Below, piece by piece: positions 8,985-17,047 of a DNA stretch of 37,901 bases (positions within the stretch are counted from its first letter, which is position 1; each line of letters opens with the position of its first letter). Below the pieces are notes generated by a model. That model saw only the letters and a list, made by a program, of their open reading frames with translations. It had not been told where the DNA came from and did no database searches. This stretch comes from Bacteroidota bacterium (GTDB lineage Bacteria > Bacteroidota > Ignavibacteria > Ignavibacteriales > Melioribacteraceae). Location of the stretch: contig JAEXOD010000204.1 of NCBI GenBank assembly GCA_023447335.1, forward strand, positions 1 through 37,901, written 5' to 3'. Both the position numbers and the translations under genes were made by a program.

Positions 8985-9706
8985 AAAATTCCATAACTCC
9001 TTTTACCGGATTCAGTCCAAAGATTTTTGAGTTTTTCCAAAATTTAACAAAAAACAATAATACTCAATGGTTTAAAGAAAATAGAGATACTTATGATAAT
9101 TATCTAATTTCACCTGCAAAATCTTATATTAACGAAATGGGAAATTTCTTTAATCTGTTAAACCCCGCTATACGTACAGAACCAAAGTTTAACCAAACTA
9201 TTATGCGTATAAATAAAGATATGCGATTTGCAAAAGGTGAGCCTTATCGTAATTATTTGCTAATTCATTTCGGCAAATTTAAAATGGATAGCGAATTTTT
9301 CGTTTATTTTGACCCTAACGAATGCCAAATCGGATTGTTTATTAATGCATCTCAAGGGAACGAGTTCTATTTTAAGCAAAACTTAATAAAGTATAAAAAC
9401 GAAATAACCGAAGTTTGCGAAAAATATAAAATTAACAATAATTATTCGCTTTACGAACTTAATAAAGGACCGGAATTAGCGATTGATAAATTTAATTTTG
9501 AAGAGCATTTTAATACTCTTTCCAAATTTAAATTAATAATTCTTCAAAAAATTATTACCCCCGAACAATTAAAAGTTTTCAGCTCGGAATTTCTTTCGGA
9601 ATCCGTAAAAATATTTTATACTTTATATCCTCTTTATTGCTTTGCAATTTCCGATAATCCTTTAAGTTTATTAGAAAAATTCGAAGAAACTTTTGATAGC
9701 GAGTAG
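8981..9706 (+). CDS. DUF2461 domain-containing protein
   Basis: A 241-residue soluble protein that matches the DUF2461 (TIGR02453) family by its opening FTGFSPKIFEFFQNLTKNN, the NTQWFKENRDTYDNYL block, and TIMRINKDMRFAKGEPYRNY. The biochemical function of the family is unknown. The start is a TTG whose last two bases form part of the TGA stop of the preceding barrel gene (4-bp overlap). No ATG is available near the conserved N-terminus, so the TTG is the best start. The length is normal for the family. Confidence 0.88.
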   Translation: MKNSITPFTGFSPKIFEFFQNLTKNNNTQWFKENRDTYDNYLISPAKSYINEMGNFFNLLNPAIRTEPKFNQTIMRINKDMRFAKGEPYRNYLLIHFGKFKMDSEFFVYFDPNECQIGLFINASQGNEFYFKQNLIKYKNEITEVCEKYKINNNYSLYELNKGPELAIDKFNFEEHFNTLSKFKLIILQKIITPEQLKVFSSEFLSESVKIFYTLYPLYCFAISDNPLSLLEKFEETFDSE

Positions 9707-9730
9707 AACTTTTAATAACAAGTTTTACAG

Positions 9731-9800
9731 TTCGTTTTTATAACTTATTATAAATTAATAAGTTATTTTTTAAACCTGCGGAAATTTGCACTAAATTTTA
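9731..9800. repeat. Direct repeat copy 1 (~70 bp) containing an 11-bp inverted repeat
   Basis: Aligns without gaps to 10189-10258 at about 75 % identity by hand count, with conserved blocks such as GTTTTT, ATAAAT, TTATTTTT and ATTT.CAC. Inside it a perfect 11-bp inverted repeat (ATAACTTATTA at 9740-9750, TAATAAGTTAT at 9756-9766) has a 5-nt loop and is followed by a T run. It begins 24 bp after the DUF2461 stop, so it could act as a weak terminator. Together with copy 2 it brackets the regulator remnant. Confidence 0.7.
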
Positions 9801-9824
9801 TGTCATGTTATCAATTAACACTAA

Positions 9825-10142
9825 GGAATATTTTTATTTCCAAAGAAAAGATATTCAATAGACCCATTTCCCAGAATTTTAAAGCATTATGATAAAAATA
9901 GTTTTTATATCTCTGACAATTTTATAAGACTGACATTTAATTTTGAAATGTCGGAGAAAATGTCGGAGAAAATATTAGCTGAAATCGAATTAGATAATCG
10001 AATTACTATAAAGCAGCTCGCGGAGTTGTTAAATGTTGCAAAAAGAACTATTGAACGAAATTTAAGACTTTTACAAATTAAAGGATTATTAAAACGCGTA
10101 GGGTCCACAAAAGGAGGATATTGGGAAATTATAAAAAGATAA
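9825..10142 (+). pseudogene. Remnant of AlbA_2 (Schlafen-like) ATP-binding transcriptional regulator, C-terminal end only
   Basis: The frame is open from 9825, just after an in-frame TAA at 9822, to the TAA at 10140. Its products resemble the far C-terminus of AlbA_2/HATPase_c_4 regulators: DPFPRILKHYDKNSFYISDN, where intact proteins have IPRILKAYGKxxFEFxDNF, then a Glu/Lys linker and a winged helix of about 55 residues (ITIKQLAELLNVAKRTIERN, ending GGYWEIIKR). An intact protein is 350-500 residues, so most is missing. An internal ATG at 9948 could still give a 64-residue winged-helix peptide. The linker begins with a perfect tandem duplication of 12 bp (ATGTCGGAGAAA). The flanking repeats suggest a mobile or rearranged segment. 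Confidence 0.7.
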
Positions 10143-10188
10143 AATAATTTATTAAAAACTATTTTATTAAACTTTAATTGTTTTACGG

Positions 10189-10258
10189 TTGGTTTTTGTA
10201 ACTTGTTATAAATCAACAAATTATTTTTGTAGTTTGCGAATATTTACACCACTTTTAG
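10189..10258. repeat. Direct repeat copy 2 (~70 bp) containing a degenerate inverted repeat
   Basis: The partner of 9731-9800, in the same orientation, 46 bp after the stop of the regulator remnant. Its inverted repeat is AACTTGTT ... AACAAATT (one mismatch), followed by TTTTT. Differences from copy 1 partly compensate within the stem (TTATTA/TAATAA versus TTGTTA/CAACAA), as expected if the hairpin structure is what is kept. It may be an element end or a dispersed hairpin/terminator repeat; the window alone cannot decide. Confidence 0.65.
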
Positions 10259-10470
10259 CATTTATCAACATTTGAGCGTATAATCAAACATTATTTGGTT
10301 ACAAAAAATTTTCTTTTATAATGCGATCATATTCCTATCCTGAAACAGACCTTGTTTTATTAGTAAATTCAGTTTATAGAGTTTTTAGTATAAAAACATT
10401 TTATTTGTATTTTTATTATAAATACGATAAATTAGTATCATTATAAATTATACTTTGATTTTATTATTTA
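10259..10470. other. Non-coding leader region of the cytochrome operon
   Basis: A 212-bp AT-rich stretch without a plausible gene. It must contain the cytochrome-barrel promoter unless transcription reads through from upstream. The closest Bacteroidota-like -7 match is TACTTTG at 10451-10457, one base short of TAnnTTTG and only 13 bp from the ATG, so no promoter is called. No Shine-Dalgarno sequence precedes the ATG at 10471, which is common in this group. Confidence 0.4.
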
Positions 10471-13400
10471 ATGCAAAAGTTATTATTATTTTTTTTATTT
10501 TCTGCTTTTATTTCGTATGCTCAATCTCCTCACGGTAAAAGTTTTAATTTAGAATGTTCGTTTTGCCATAATGACAAAAACGAATCTATAAATTTTGATC
10601 ATTCTTTAACAAAATTTGCTTTAAACGGTGCTCATTTAAACAATTCTTGTAAAACTTGCCACACAAGTTTGGAATTTGATAAAGTTAAAAAAGAATGTTT
10701 TGACTGTCATGTTGATATTCATCAAGGTAGCTTAGATAAAAATTGTATTACCTGCCATAATACTACAACTTGGTCAATCGGTTATTTTACCGATATTCAC
10801 CGAAAAAGCCGATTTCCTTTAGTAGGTGTTCACAAAACCGATGATTGTTCTGTATGCCACACAAATAGCAATATCTTTAAGTATGATGTTTTAGGCATAG
10901 ATTGTTACGATTGCCATAGAAATGACTATGTTAACACAAAATCACCTAATCATATTATAAACAACTACTCACTAAACTGTAGCGAATGCCACCGCATTGA
11001 AAATAATTCTTGGAAAAGTGATATTACCGACCATTCATTTTTCCCCCTTGTTTCCGGACACAATTTAACAAACTGTTTTAACTGTCATACCGATTCAAAA
11101 TATACCGGATTAGATAAAAACTGTAGTTCATGTCACTTAAGGGATTTTAATGCTACTACCAACCCGAATCATGTTAGTTTGGGATTTAATTCAAATGAAT
11201 GCAGTAATTGCCACACTCTAAACCCAAATTGGTTACCTGCACGTTTTGATTTACACAATCAGTATTACACATTAGCCGGTAAACACGCTAGCTTAAGTTG
11301 TTATACTTGTCATCAATATAGTTATAACGGAAATTTACCCACTACATGTTATGGCTGTCATGAAAGTGATTATAACAGAACTTCTAATCCGCCACATCTA
11401 TCACTTAATTTTGAACATGATTGTACAGTTTGTCACACTCAGCAAGATTGGAATAGCGGCAAATTTTACCATGATGCGGACTACTTTCCAATTTACTCAG
11501 GTTTACATAGTAATGTGTGGAGTAATTGCAATGATTGCCATACTAATCAAACCAATTATTCTAGCATAGAATGTTTAAATTGTCACGAGCACAATAAAAC
11601 TGATACGGATCTAAAACATACAAATATAAACGGATATAGATACCAATCGATAGGTTGCCTAGACTGTCACCCTCAAGGAAAAAGTAGCGGCGCTTATAAC
11701 CACGCATTATCAGGATTTTTATTAACCGGCGCTCATATTGAAACAAGTTGTAATTTGTGCCACAATAATTCTTCTATTCCCAACACTTGCTACGGTTGTC
11801 ATGTTACAAGTTTTAACTCTACTACAAATCCTAACCATACTGCTTTAGGATTTGATACAGATTGTTCGATCTGTCATACAACACAATTAGGATGGGAAAT
11901 TTCACAATTTACACAACACGATAACTACTATACTTTGCAAGGGGCACATATAAATATAAAAGATAATTGCAACTTGTGCCACAAGGGGAACTATACTAAT
12001 ACTTCTCAAGAATGTAGTGCATGTCATTTAGATAACTATAATGCAACAACCAATCCTTCACATCAAACTTTAAATTTTAGCACTAAATGTGATGACTGCC
12101 ATAATCAATCAGGTTGGCAACCAGCGTCATTTAACCACGATGCGGAATTCTTCCCCATATTTGCCGGTTCACACTCTAATAAATGGGAAAACTGCATCGA
12201 CTGTCATAGAACACAAGGAAATTACTCTCAATTTAGCTGCGTTGATTGCCATGCCCATAATAATGAAATTACAGATGATTTTCATATTGGGGTTCAAGGA
12301 TATATTTTTAACTCTCGCGAATGTTTGGTTTGTCATCCTACAGGGGTTGCTTTTGGATCGTTTAACCATGCAAATACTTTCCCGTTAATAGGTGCTCATA
12401 ATAATACGACTTGTAATAAATGCCATTTGCCCGACACTTATTCATTAAATAAAACCGAATGTTATGATTGCCACTCAGAATCTTACAACGGAGCATTTAG
12501 TCCAAATCATATTGTTTATGGTTTTCAATATGAATGTAACGAATGTCATACTACGGAGTATGGTTGGAAAGTTAATAAATTTGAAAAACATAACGAGTAT
12601 TACCCACTAATCGGAAAGCATAAACAATTAGTTACAAATTGCCAAAGCTGTCACCCTGAAAACTATCAAAACACTCCTTCAGGATGTTATAGCTGCCACT
12701 ATAACAATTATATAAACACTTCGTCACCCAATCATCAAATAGTAGGTTTCGGAACAGATTGTAGCTCTTGTCATACTCCAAACGGTTGGGCTCCTTCTAC
12801 ATTTGCTCACGATACTCAATATTTTCCGATATATATTGGAGAACATGCCGGAAGTTGGGAAGGTTGTACAACCTGCCACACAACGCCAAATGTTTTAACA
12901 CAATTTTCTTGTACCGGTTGCCATAATCACAGCTTGCCGGAAATGCAAAATAAACACATCGGCATTTCGGGTTTTACTTATGTTAGTCAAGCTTGTTATG
13001 CTTGTCACCCTGCCGGAACCGGTGCGGGAGCTTTTAATCACTCTAATTCTTCTTTACCTCTATTGGGTGTACATTCAACTATAGAATGCTCAGATTGCCA
13101 TACAAGCGGATATACATCGTTAAGCAATATTTGTTACGATTGTCATGAATTAGATTATACTCGATCTACAAACCCAAACCACGCAGTTTTAAGTATTCCC
13201 CAAGACTGTAGTTTATGTCACACTCCCGAACCGCAATGGACCACAAATATTTTCCCTATACATAATAACTATTATCCATTGATCGGTGCACATTCTTATA
13301 GTAGTATTACATGTTACCAATGCCACAACGATGACTATAATAATACTCCAAACACTTGTGTAGGATGCCATTTAGGGGAATATAATAATACTCAAAACCC

Positions 13401-13734
13401 TTCTCATTTAGCTGCCAACTTCCCGATGGAATGCGATTTGTGTCATAATCAAAATGCTTGGATACCTGCATTGTTTGAGCATGACGGTCAATATTTTCCC
13501 ATATTTTCCGGGTCTCATCAAAGTGTTTGGAGTGATTGTTCCGAATGCCATGTTACTTCCGGCAATTATCAGATTTTTGAATGTATAAATTGCCATGAAC
13601 ACAACCAAGCTCTTATGGATTTAAAACATGCCAATGTTTCGGGTTACTTTTATAAAAGTCCGGATTGTTATAACTGCCACCCAAACGGAAGGGTAAATAA
13701 ACTATTTATCAAAAAGAATAATTTAAAGGATTAG
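10471..13734 (+). CDS. Giant multiheme c-type cytochrome, 43 CxxCH motifs
   Basis: An exported 1087-residue protein: signal peptide MQKLLLFFLFSAFISYAQ, then 43 CxxCH haem-binding motifs between residues 29 and 1070, about 25 residues per haem. The motifs fall as one initial haem plus 14 three-haem modules. Each module typically runs G-x-H, CxxCH, CxxCH, (N/S)PxH, CxxCH, Trp, x-F-x-x-H. Twelve modules form four tandem 9-haem units at about residues 191-415, 416-636, 637-861 and 862-1075. Every unit holds 10 conserved extra histidines, enough for bis-His ligation. No lipobox, T9SS domain or enzymatic domain is seen, so an electron-conducting role in the periplasm or across the outer membrane is inferred. 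The barrel gene starts 2 bp later. The nearest known types are cytochrome c3/c7-like triheme repeats; no named ortholog is recognised. Confidence 0.95.
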   Translation: MQKLLLFFLFSAFISYAQSPHGKSFNLECSFCHNDKNESINFDHSLTKFALNGAHLNNSCKTCHTSLEFDKVKKECFDCHVDIHQGSLDKNCITCHNTTTWSIGYFTDIHRKSRFPLVGVHKTDDCSVCHTNSNIFKYDVLGIDCYDCHRNDYVNTKSPNHIINNYSLNCSECHRIENNSWKSDITDHSFFPLVSGHNLTNCFNCHTDSKYTGLDKNCSSCHLRDFNATTNPNHVSLGFNSNECSNCHTLNPNWLPARFDLHNQYYTLAGKHASLSCYTCHQYSYNGNLPTTCYGCHESDYNRTSNPPHLSLNFEHDCTVCHTQQDWNSGKFYHDADYFPIYSGLHSNVWSNCNDCHTNQTNYSSIECLNCHEHNKTDTDLKHTNINGYRYQSIGCLDCHPQGKSSGAYNHALSGFLLTGAHIETSCNLCHNNSSIPNTCYGCHVTSFNSTTNPNHTALGFDTDCSICHTTQLGWEISQFTQHDNYYTLQGAHINIKDNCNLCHKGNYTNTSQECSACHLDNYNATTNPSHQTLNFSTKCDDCHNQSGWQPASFNHDAEFFPIFAGSHSNKWENCIDCHRTQGNYSQFSCVDCHAHNNEITDDFHIGVQGYIFNSRECLVCHPTGVAFGSFNHANTFPLIGAHNNTTCNKCHLPDTYSLNKTECYDCHSESYNGAFSPNHIVYGFQYECNECHTTEYGWKVNKFEKHNEYYPLIGKHKQLVTNCQSCHPENYQNTPSGCYSCHYNNYINTSSPNHQIVGFGTDCSSCHTPNGWAPSTFAHDTQYFPIYIGEHAGSWEGCTTCHTTPNVLTQFSCTGCHNHSLPEMQNKHIGISGFTYVSQACYACHPAGTGAGAFNHSNSSLPLLGVHSTIECSDCHTSGYTSLSNICYDCHELDYTRSTNPNHAVLSIPQDCSLCHTPEPQWTTNIFPIHNNYYPLIGAHSYSSITCYQCHNDDYNNTPNTCVGCHLGEYNNTQNPSHLAANFPMECDLCHNQNAWIPALFEHDGQYFPIFSGSHQSVWSDCSECHVTSGNYQIFECINCHEHNQALMDLKHANVSGYFYKSPDCYNCHPNGRVNKLFIKKNNLKD
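13725..13730 (+). promoter_or_regulatory. Ribosome binding site for the barrel gene
   Basis: AAAGGA lies five bases before the ATG at 13736 and within the last codons of the cytochrome gene. It fixes the barrel start and ties its translation to the cytochrome. Confidence 0.7.
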
Positions 13735-13735
13735 C

Positions 13736-15328
13736 ATGAAAAACTTTTTGATACTTATTTTTTTATTCCTAATTTCTTCATGCATTTTTGCCGAATGGGA
13801 AAACGAAATTATTGGGAAAATCACTTATAAATCAAGCAACTATTATTACATCGCCTTTAAAGAAACATATAACATTAATTCGGGTGATACTCTATTTGTT
13901 ACGCAAAACAATAAATTAATTCCCTCAATGATTGTACAATACATCTCAAATCGTTCTGTTGCTTGTACACCGTTATTAACCGATTTAAGCTCCGGTAATA
14001 ACGTGATCGCATTTATTTCGGAAAATAAAAATAAACGGGAATTTATAATAGGGAAAGAAAAAGATAAAATTATTACCGATTATTCAATAGAAACATTATT
14101 ATCACCAAAAACAGAAGAATCAAAAAAATCAATTAAAGGAAGAATTGGCGTTACTTCTTATTCGACATTTGATAACTTTAGTAACAACAAATTTACACAA
14201 AGATTTAGATATTATTTATCTGCAAGCGAACAAAACGTATCAGGTTCACCCATTAATTTTAATAGTTATATGATTTTTACTTATAGAACAAACGAATGGT
14301 ATAAAGTAAATAATAACTTAGGGAATGCTTTAAAGGTATATGACTTAAATGTTAATTATAATTTTAGCAACAATTCATTTTGGCTTGGTAGAAGAATTAA
14401 TTCTAAAATAAGCAATGTGGGCACAATTGACGGTTTGCAGTACGAAACAAAATTTAATAATTATTCATTTGGTGCAATTGTTGGGTCTCGTCCCAATTAT
14501 GTTGATTACGGATTTAACTTAAAACTCTTTCAATTTGGGGCTTATGCCGAAAGAACAGACACTTTAAATAACAAAACTTTAACAAATACTTTAAGCTTGT
14601 TTAATCAAACAAATAACTTAAAAACCGATAGAAGATTTGTTTATTTTCAACATGCAAATAATTTGCTTGAAAACTTCAATTTGTTTGTTTCTGGGGAATG
14701 GGATTTATATAAAATAGAAAAAGGGAACAAGCAAAATAATTTATATTTTACTAGTTTTTATTCCTCAATAAATTATAATGCGTCAAAATGGGTGTCCGTT
14801 AATTTATCTTACGATGCAAGAAAAAACGTAATTTATTATGAATCATTTAAAACTTATGCGGATAGTTTATTTGAAAACGAACTTAGACAAGGTTTTAGAA
14901 TAAGAACAAATATTAGACTTTTAAATTCAATTTTTATTAGCTTAAATTACGGATACAGATTTAAAAACGGCGATAACAAAACGAACAATAATTACGGTTT
15001 AAATTTTAGTTATTATAACGTTCCGATGATTAAATCAAATATAAATATAACTTATAATAAAATTTTAAGCGCATATTTAGACGGAACAATTTACGGTTGC
15101 TCGGTCGGAAAAGATTTATTTAACGGTACCCTAAACACTAATTTAAGTTATAGATATTTAGTTTATGATTTTACTTTATACGGTGGAAATCTTAAACAAA
15201 ATATTGCCGGTATTGATTTTTCTTTTAATTTATTTCGATCATTTTATTCCTCATTTAGTTACGAAGGAATATTTGACAATAACAAGACTTACGGCAATAT
15301 TAATATAAATGTAGGTAAAAGATTTTAA
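13736..15328 (+). CDS. Outer-membrane beta-barrel partner of the multiheme cytochrome (candidate porin)
   Basis: A 530-residue exported protein. The signal sequence is probably cleaved after IFA (residue 19); an ISSC at 13-16 could alternatively act as a lipobox. Residues about 24-95 form a compact beta-rich domain with INSGDTLFV and IPSMIVQYISNRSVACTPL, like the small SH3-like domains found in front of some barrels. From about 133 to the end, alternating strands rich in Tyr/Phe/Asn continue to a terminal Phe (NININVGKRF). The barrel portion of about 400 residues fits roughly 20 strands, similar in size to porins of porin-cytochrome complexes. It follows the 43-haem cytochrome by 2 bp with its own RBS, so the two are co-made. 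A conduit role is inferred from this pairing; the barrel matches no porin family I can name. Confidence 0.85.
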   Translation: MKNFLILIFLFLISSCIFAEWENEIIGKITYKSSNYYYIAFKETYNINSGDTLFVTQNNKLIPSMIVQYISNRSVACTPLLTDLSSGNNVIAFISENKNKREFIIGKEKDKIITDYSIETLLSPKTEESKKSIKGRIGVTSYSTFDNFSNNKFTQRFRYYLSASEQNVSGSPINFNSYMIFTYRTNEWYKVNNNLGNALKVYDLNVNYNFSNNSFWLGRRINSKISNVGTIDGLQYETKFNNYSFGAIVGSRPNYVDYGFNLKLFQFGAYAERTDTLNNKTLTNTLSLFNQTNNLKTDRRFVYFQHANNLLENFNLFVSGEWDLYKIEKGNKQNNLYFTSFYSSINYNASKWVSVNLSYDARKNVIYYESFKTYADSLFENELRQGFRIRTNIRLLNSIFISLNYGYRFKNGDNKTNNNYGLNFSYYNVPMIKSNINITYNKILSAYLDGTIYGCSVGKDLFNGTLNTNLSYRYLVYDFTLYGGNLKQNIAGIDFSFNLFRSFYSSFSYEGIFDNNKTYGNININVGKRF

Positions 15329-15434
15329 TTTTTATTAAGTGTAAAATACTCTTTTGATATTTTGGGGAAGTGTCAACAATAGTTTTTAAATACAACAAAA
15401 GTTATGCAACACAATCCCCGTTTTATAACTTACT

Positions 15435-16652
15435 TTACTTCATCAATACAAGCTTTTTAGTGCTTACAAAATTTCCCGCTTCAAGTTTATACATATAAAT
15501 TCCGCTTGCTAAATTACTACCGTTGAAATTAACGATATATTTTCCTATCTCTTTGTATTCCTCAACCAATACGGCAACTTCTTTACCTAATATATCATAT
15601 ACTTTTAACGATACTTTACCGGCTTTCGGTATTTGGTAACTAATGGTAGTGTTAGGATTAAAAGGGTTAGGATAATTTTGACTTAAATCAAAATCCAAAA
15701 TCGGCTTATTGTTTTCGGCAATATCAGTAATTATATCAGATAAAGGGCGTCTCCAAATACCGGTTTCTTGTATTCCCCCTGCAAATAAATAGTTGCCGTA
15801 AATTTTAACAGAAAAGATATCGGTATAATGACTAACTCCGCCACCGTTTATTGAAGTCCAATTATTTCCGTTATTTGTTGATAAAAATACTCCCGCACCG
15901 GTACCAACAATTATATTATTATCATAAAATTCAAAATCATATACCGTAGAAGAAGTCAATCCTTCAGCAGACTTTTTCCACGTAGTACCTCCGTCCGATG
16001 ACATGTATAAACCCGAATTCCAAATACCGGCATAAATATAATTATTATTAAAAGCAACCGTATTAATAAATAAACTACTTATGCTATTACTTATAAAACT
16101 CCAAGTGCCTCCGTTATCTGTCGATTTATTAATTCCTCCTCCCCATGTACTTGCATACAAGATGTTGTCATTTATCACTAATTTATTAATCAAAACACTT
16201 GCAGGGTTATTTGTTTGTTTAATCCAGTTTTTCCCCCCGTTTGTTGATTTATATATACCGTCTGACCAAGCACTACAGAAAATTAAATTTGAAGACTCAA
16301 CAACTGAAGAAATATTACTAGTATTTAATCCGATACTTGAACTAGTCCAACTATTACCCCCGTCCTCAGACAAATAAATTCCACCCAACGTACAAGCAAA
16401 TAATCCTGCATTAAGTTGGGAAATTGACCTTATTGAAAGATTATTTAATCCCGAATTTATTTGTTGCCAACTTGTCCCATTCCCGTTAAATTGTAGTATT
16501 CCCCCTTCTTCGGTAGCAGCATAAATATTATTACCTATACATTTAAATTCATTAATATTCCCGCTGTAAGGTGTAATCGATTTTTCCCATTGTGCCCATA
16601 GACTAATTGAAATAAAGAACAAAAAGACCGATTTTTTAAAATACATTTTCAC
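15435..16652 (-). CDS. Secreted BNR/Asp-box repeat protein with T9SS sorting domain
   Basis: A 405-residue protein with a signal peptide (KKSVFLFFISISLWAQ), then a propeller-like region with Asp-box repeats: SEDGGNSW, STNGGKNW, STDNGGTW, SSDGGTTW and STNNGNNW, plus a weaker FNGNGTSW, spaced about 40-45 residues apart. This is the sortilin/BNR or YCF48-like propeller fold. Residues about 325-405 are a type A T9SS domain (QNYPNPFNPNTTISYQIP ... LASGIYMYKLEAG). The frame opens with GTG at 16652; an ATG two codons later (16646) may be the real start, with AGGGGG 11 bases before it. Such proteins often bind glycans or surface ligands; no catalytic residues are identified. It converges with the barrel gene. 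Confidence 0.88.
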   Translation of the reverse strand: MKMYFKKSVFLFFISISLWAQWEKSITPYSGNINEFKCIGNNIYAATEEGGILQFNGNGTSWQQINSGLNNLSIRSISQLNAGLFACTLGGIYLSEDGGNSWTSSSIGLNTSNISSVVESSNLIFCSAWSDGIYKSTNGGKNWIKQTNNPASVLINKLVINDNILYASTWGGGINKSTDNGGTWSFISNSISSLFINTVAFNNNYIYAGIWNSGLYMSSDGGTTWKKSAEGLTSSTVYDFEFYDNNIIVGTGAGVFLSTNNGNNWTSINGGGVSHYTDIFSVKIYGNYLFAGGIQETGIWRRPLSDIITDIAENNKPILDFDLSQNYPNPFNPNTTISYQIPKAGKVSLKVYDILGKEVAVLVEEYKEIGKYIVNFNGSNLASGIYMYKLEAGNFVSTKKLVLMK

Positions 16653-17047
16653 AATTTCCCCCTAAAAATGAATACTTTTTTGATTCTATCTTAAGTTATC
16701 GTTTTTTATTCTAATTGTCAAATAAATACTTATAATAATGCGAAAAATGCAGTAACATAATAGAGATATAACAAAAAACTAAAATTTTTTAGATGATATA
16801 AAACTAAGAATAAGTTCCAGTCTCCCCAAAATATCCGGATATGGCAAGAGAAATAACACATGAGAATTGACAGAACTAGATTGATTAAGAAATTAATTCA
16901 AAATCAAATAACAAGTTAAATAGCAAAATAGTAAATAATCTTTGCATTTTGGGTTGAGATAGAGTATAATATACAACCGTCATAAAATTTATTTTGACAA
17001 TTATTTCCGGCTTAGATTCAAAAAAATTAAAATAACAAACGATTGAA
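16653..17047. other. 395-bp intergenic region without recognisable gene
   Basis: An AT-rich spacer between two minus-strand genes. It should hold the promoter of the BNR protein gene, but no clear TTG/TAnnTTTG pair is found on the minus strand. The only notable sequence is a perfect 12-bp palindrome ATATCCGGATAT at 16831-16842, more GC-rich than its surroundings. No open frame of note, RNA gene or repeat is seen. Confidence 0.5.

Noticed and set aside
9905..10219. A 104-residue open frame on the minus strand across the regulator remnant
   Set aside because: It is antisense to the winged-helix sequence, which has clear family motifs; the minus-strand product is low-complexity and starts inside repeat copy 2.
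12169..12369. Open frames on either strand inside the cytochrome, porin and peptidase genes
   Set aside because: They are shadows of real genes, with no RBS, no domain motif and composition dictated by the opposite frame.
10471..13734. CRISPR-like or other DNA-level repeats suggested by regular TGCCAT/TGTCAT words
   Set aside because: The periodicity comes from codons for CxxCH motifs in one long frame; spacing and flanks are irregular at the DNA level.
13600..13734. A T9SS sorting domain at the end of the cytochrome
   Set aside because: The protein ends 18 residues after the last haem motif with a basic tail; there is no NYPNPFNP-type domain.
15329..15434. A terminator between the convergent barrel and BNR genes
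   Set aside because: GGGGAAGTGT and ACACAATCCCC can pair only with an internal loop and a long gap of about 35 bases; not a convincing intrinsic terminator.
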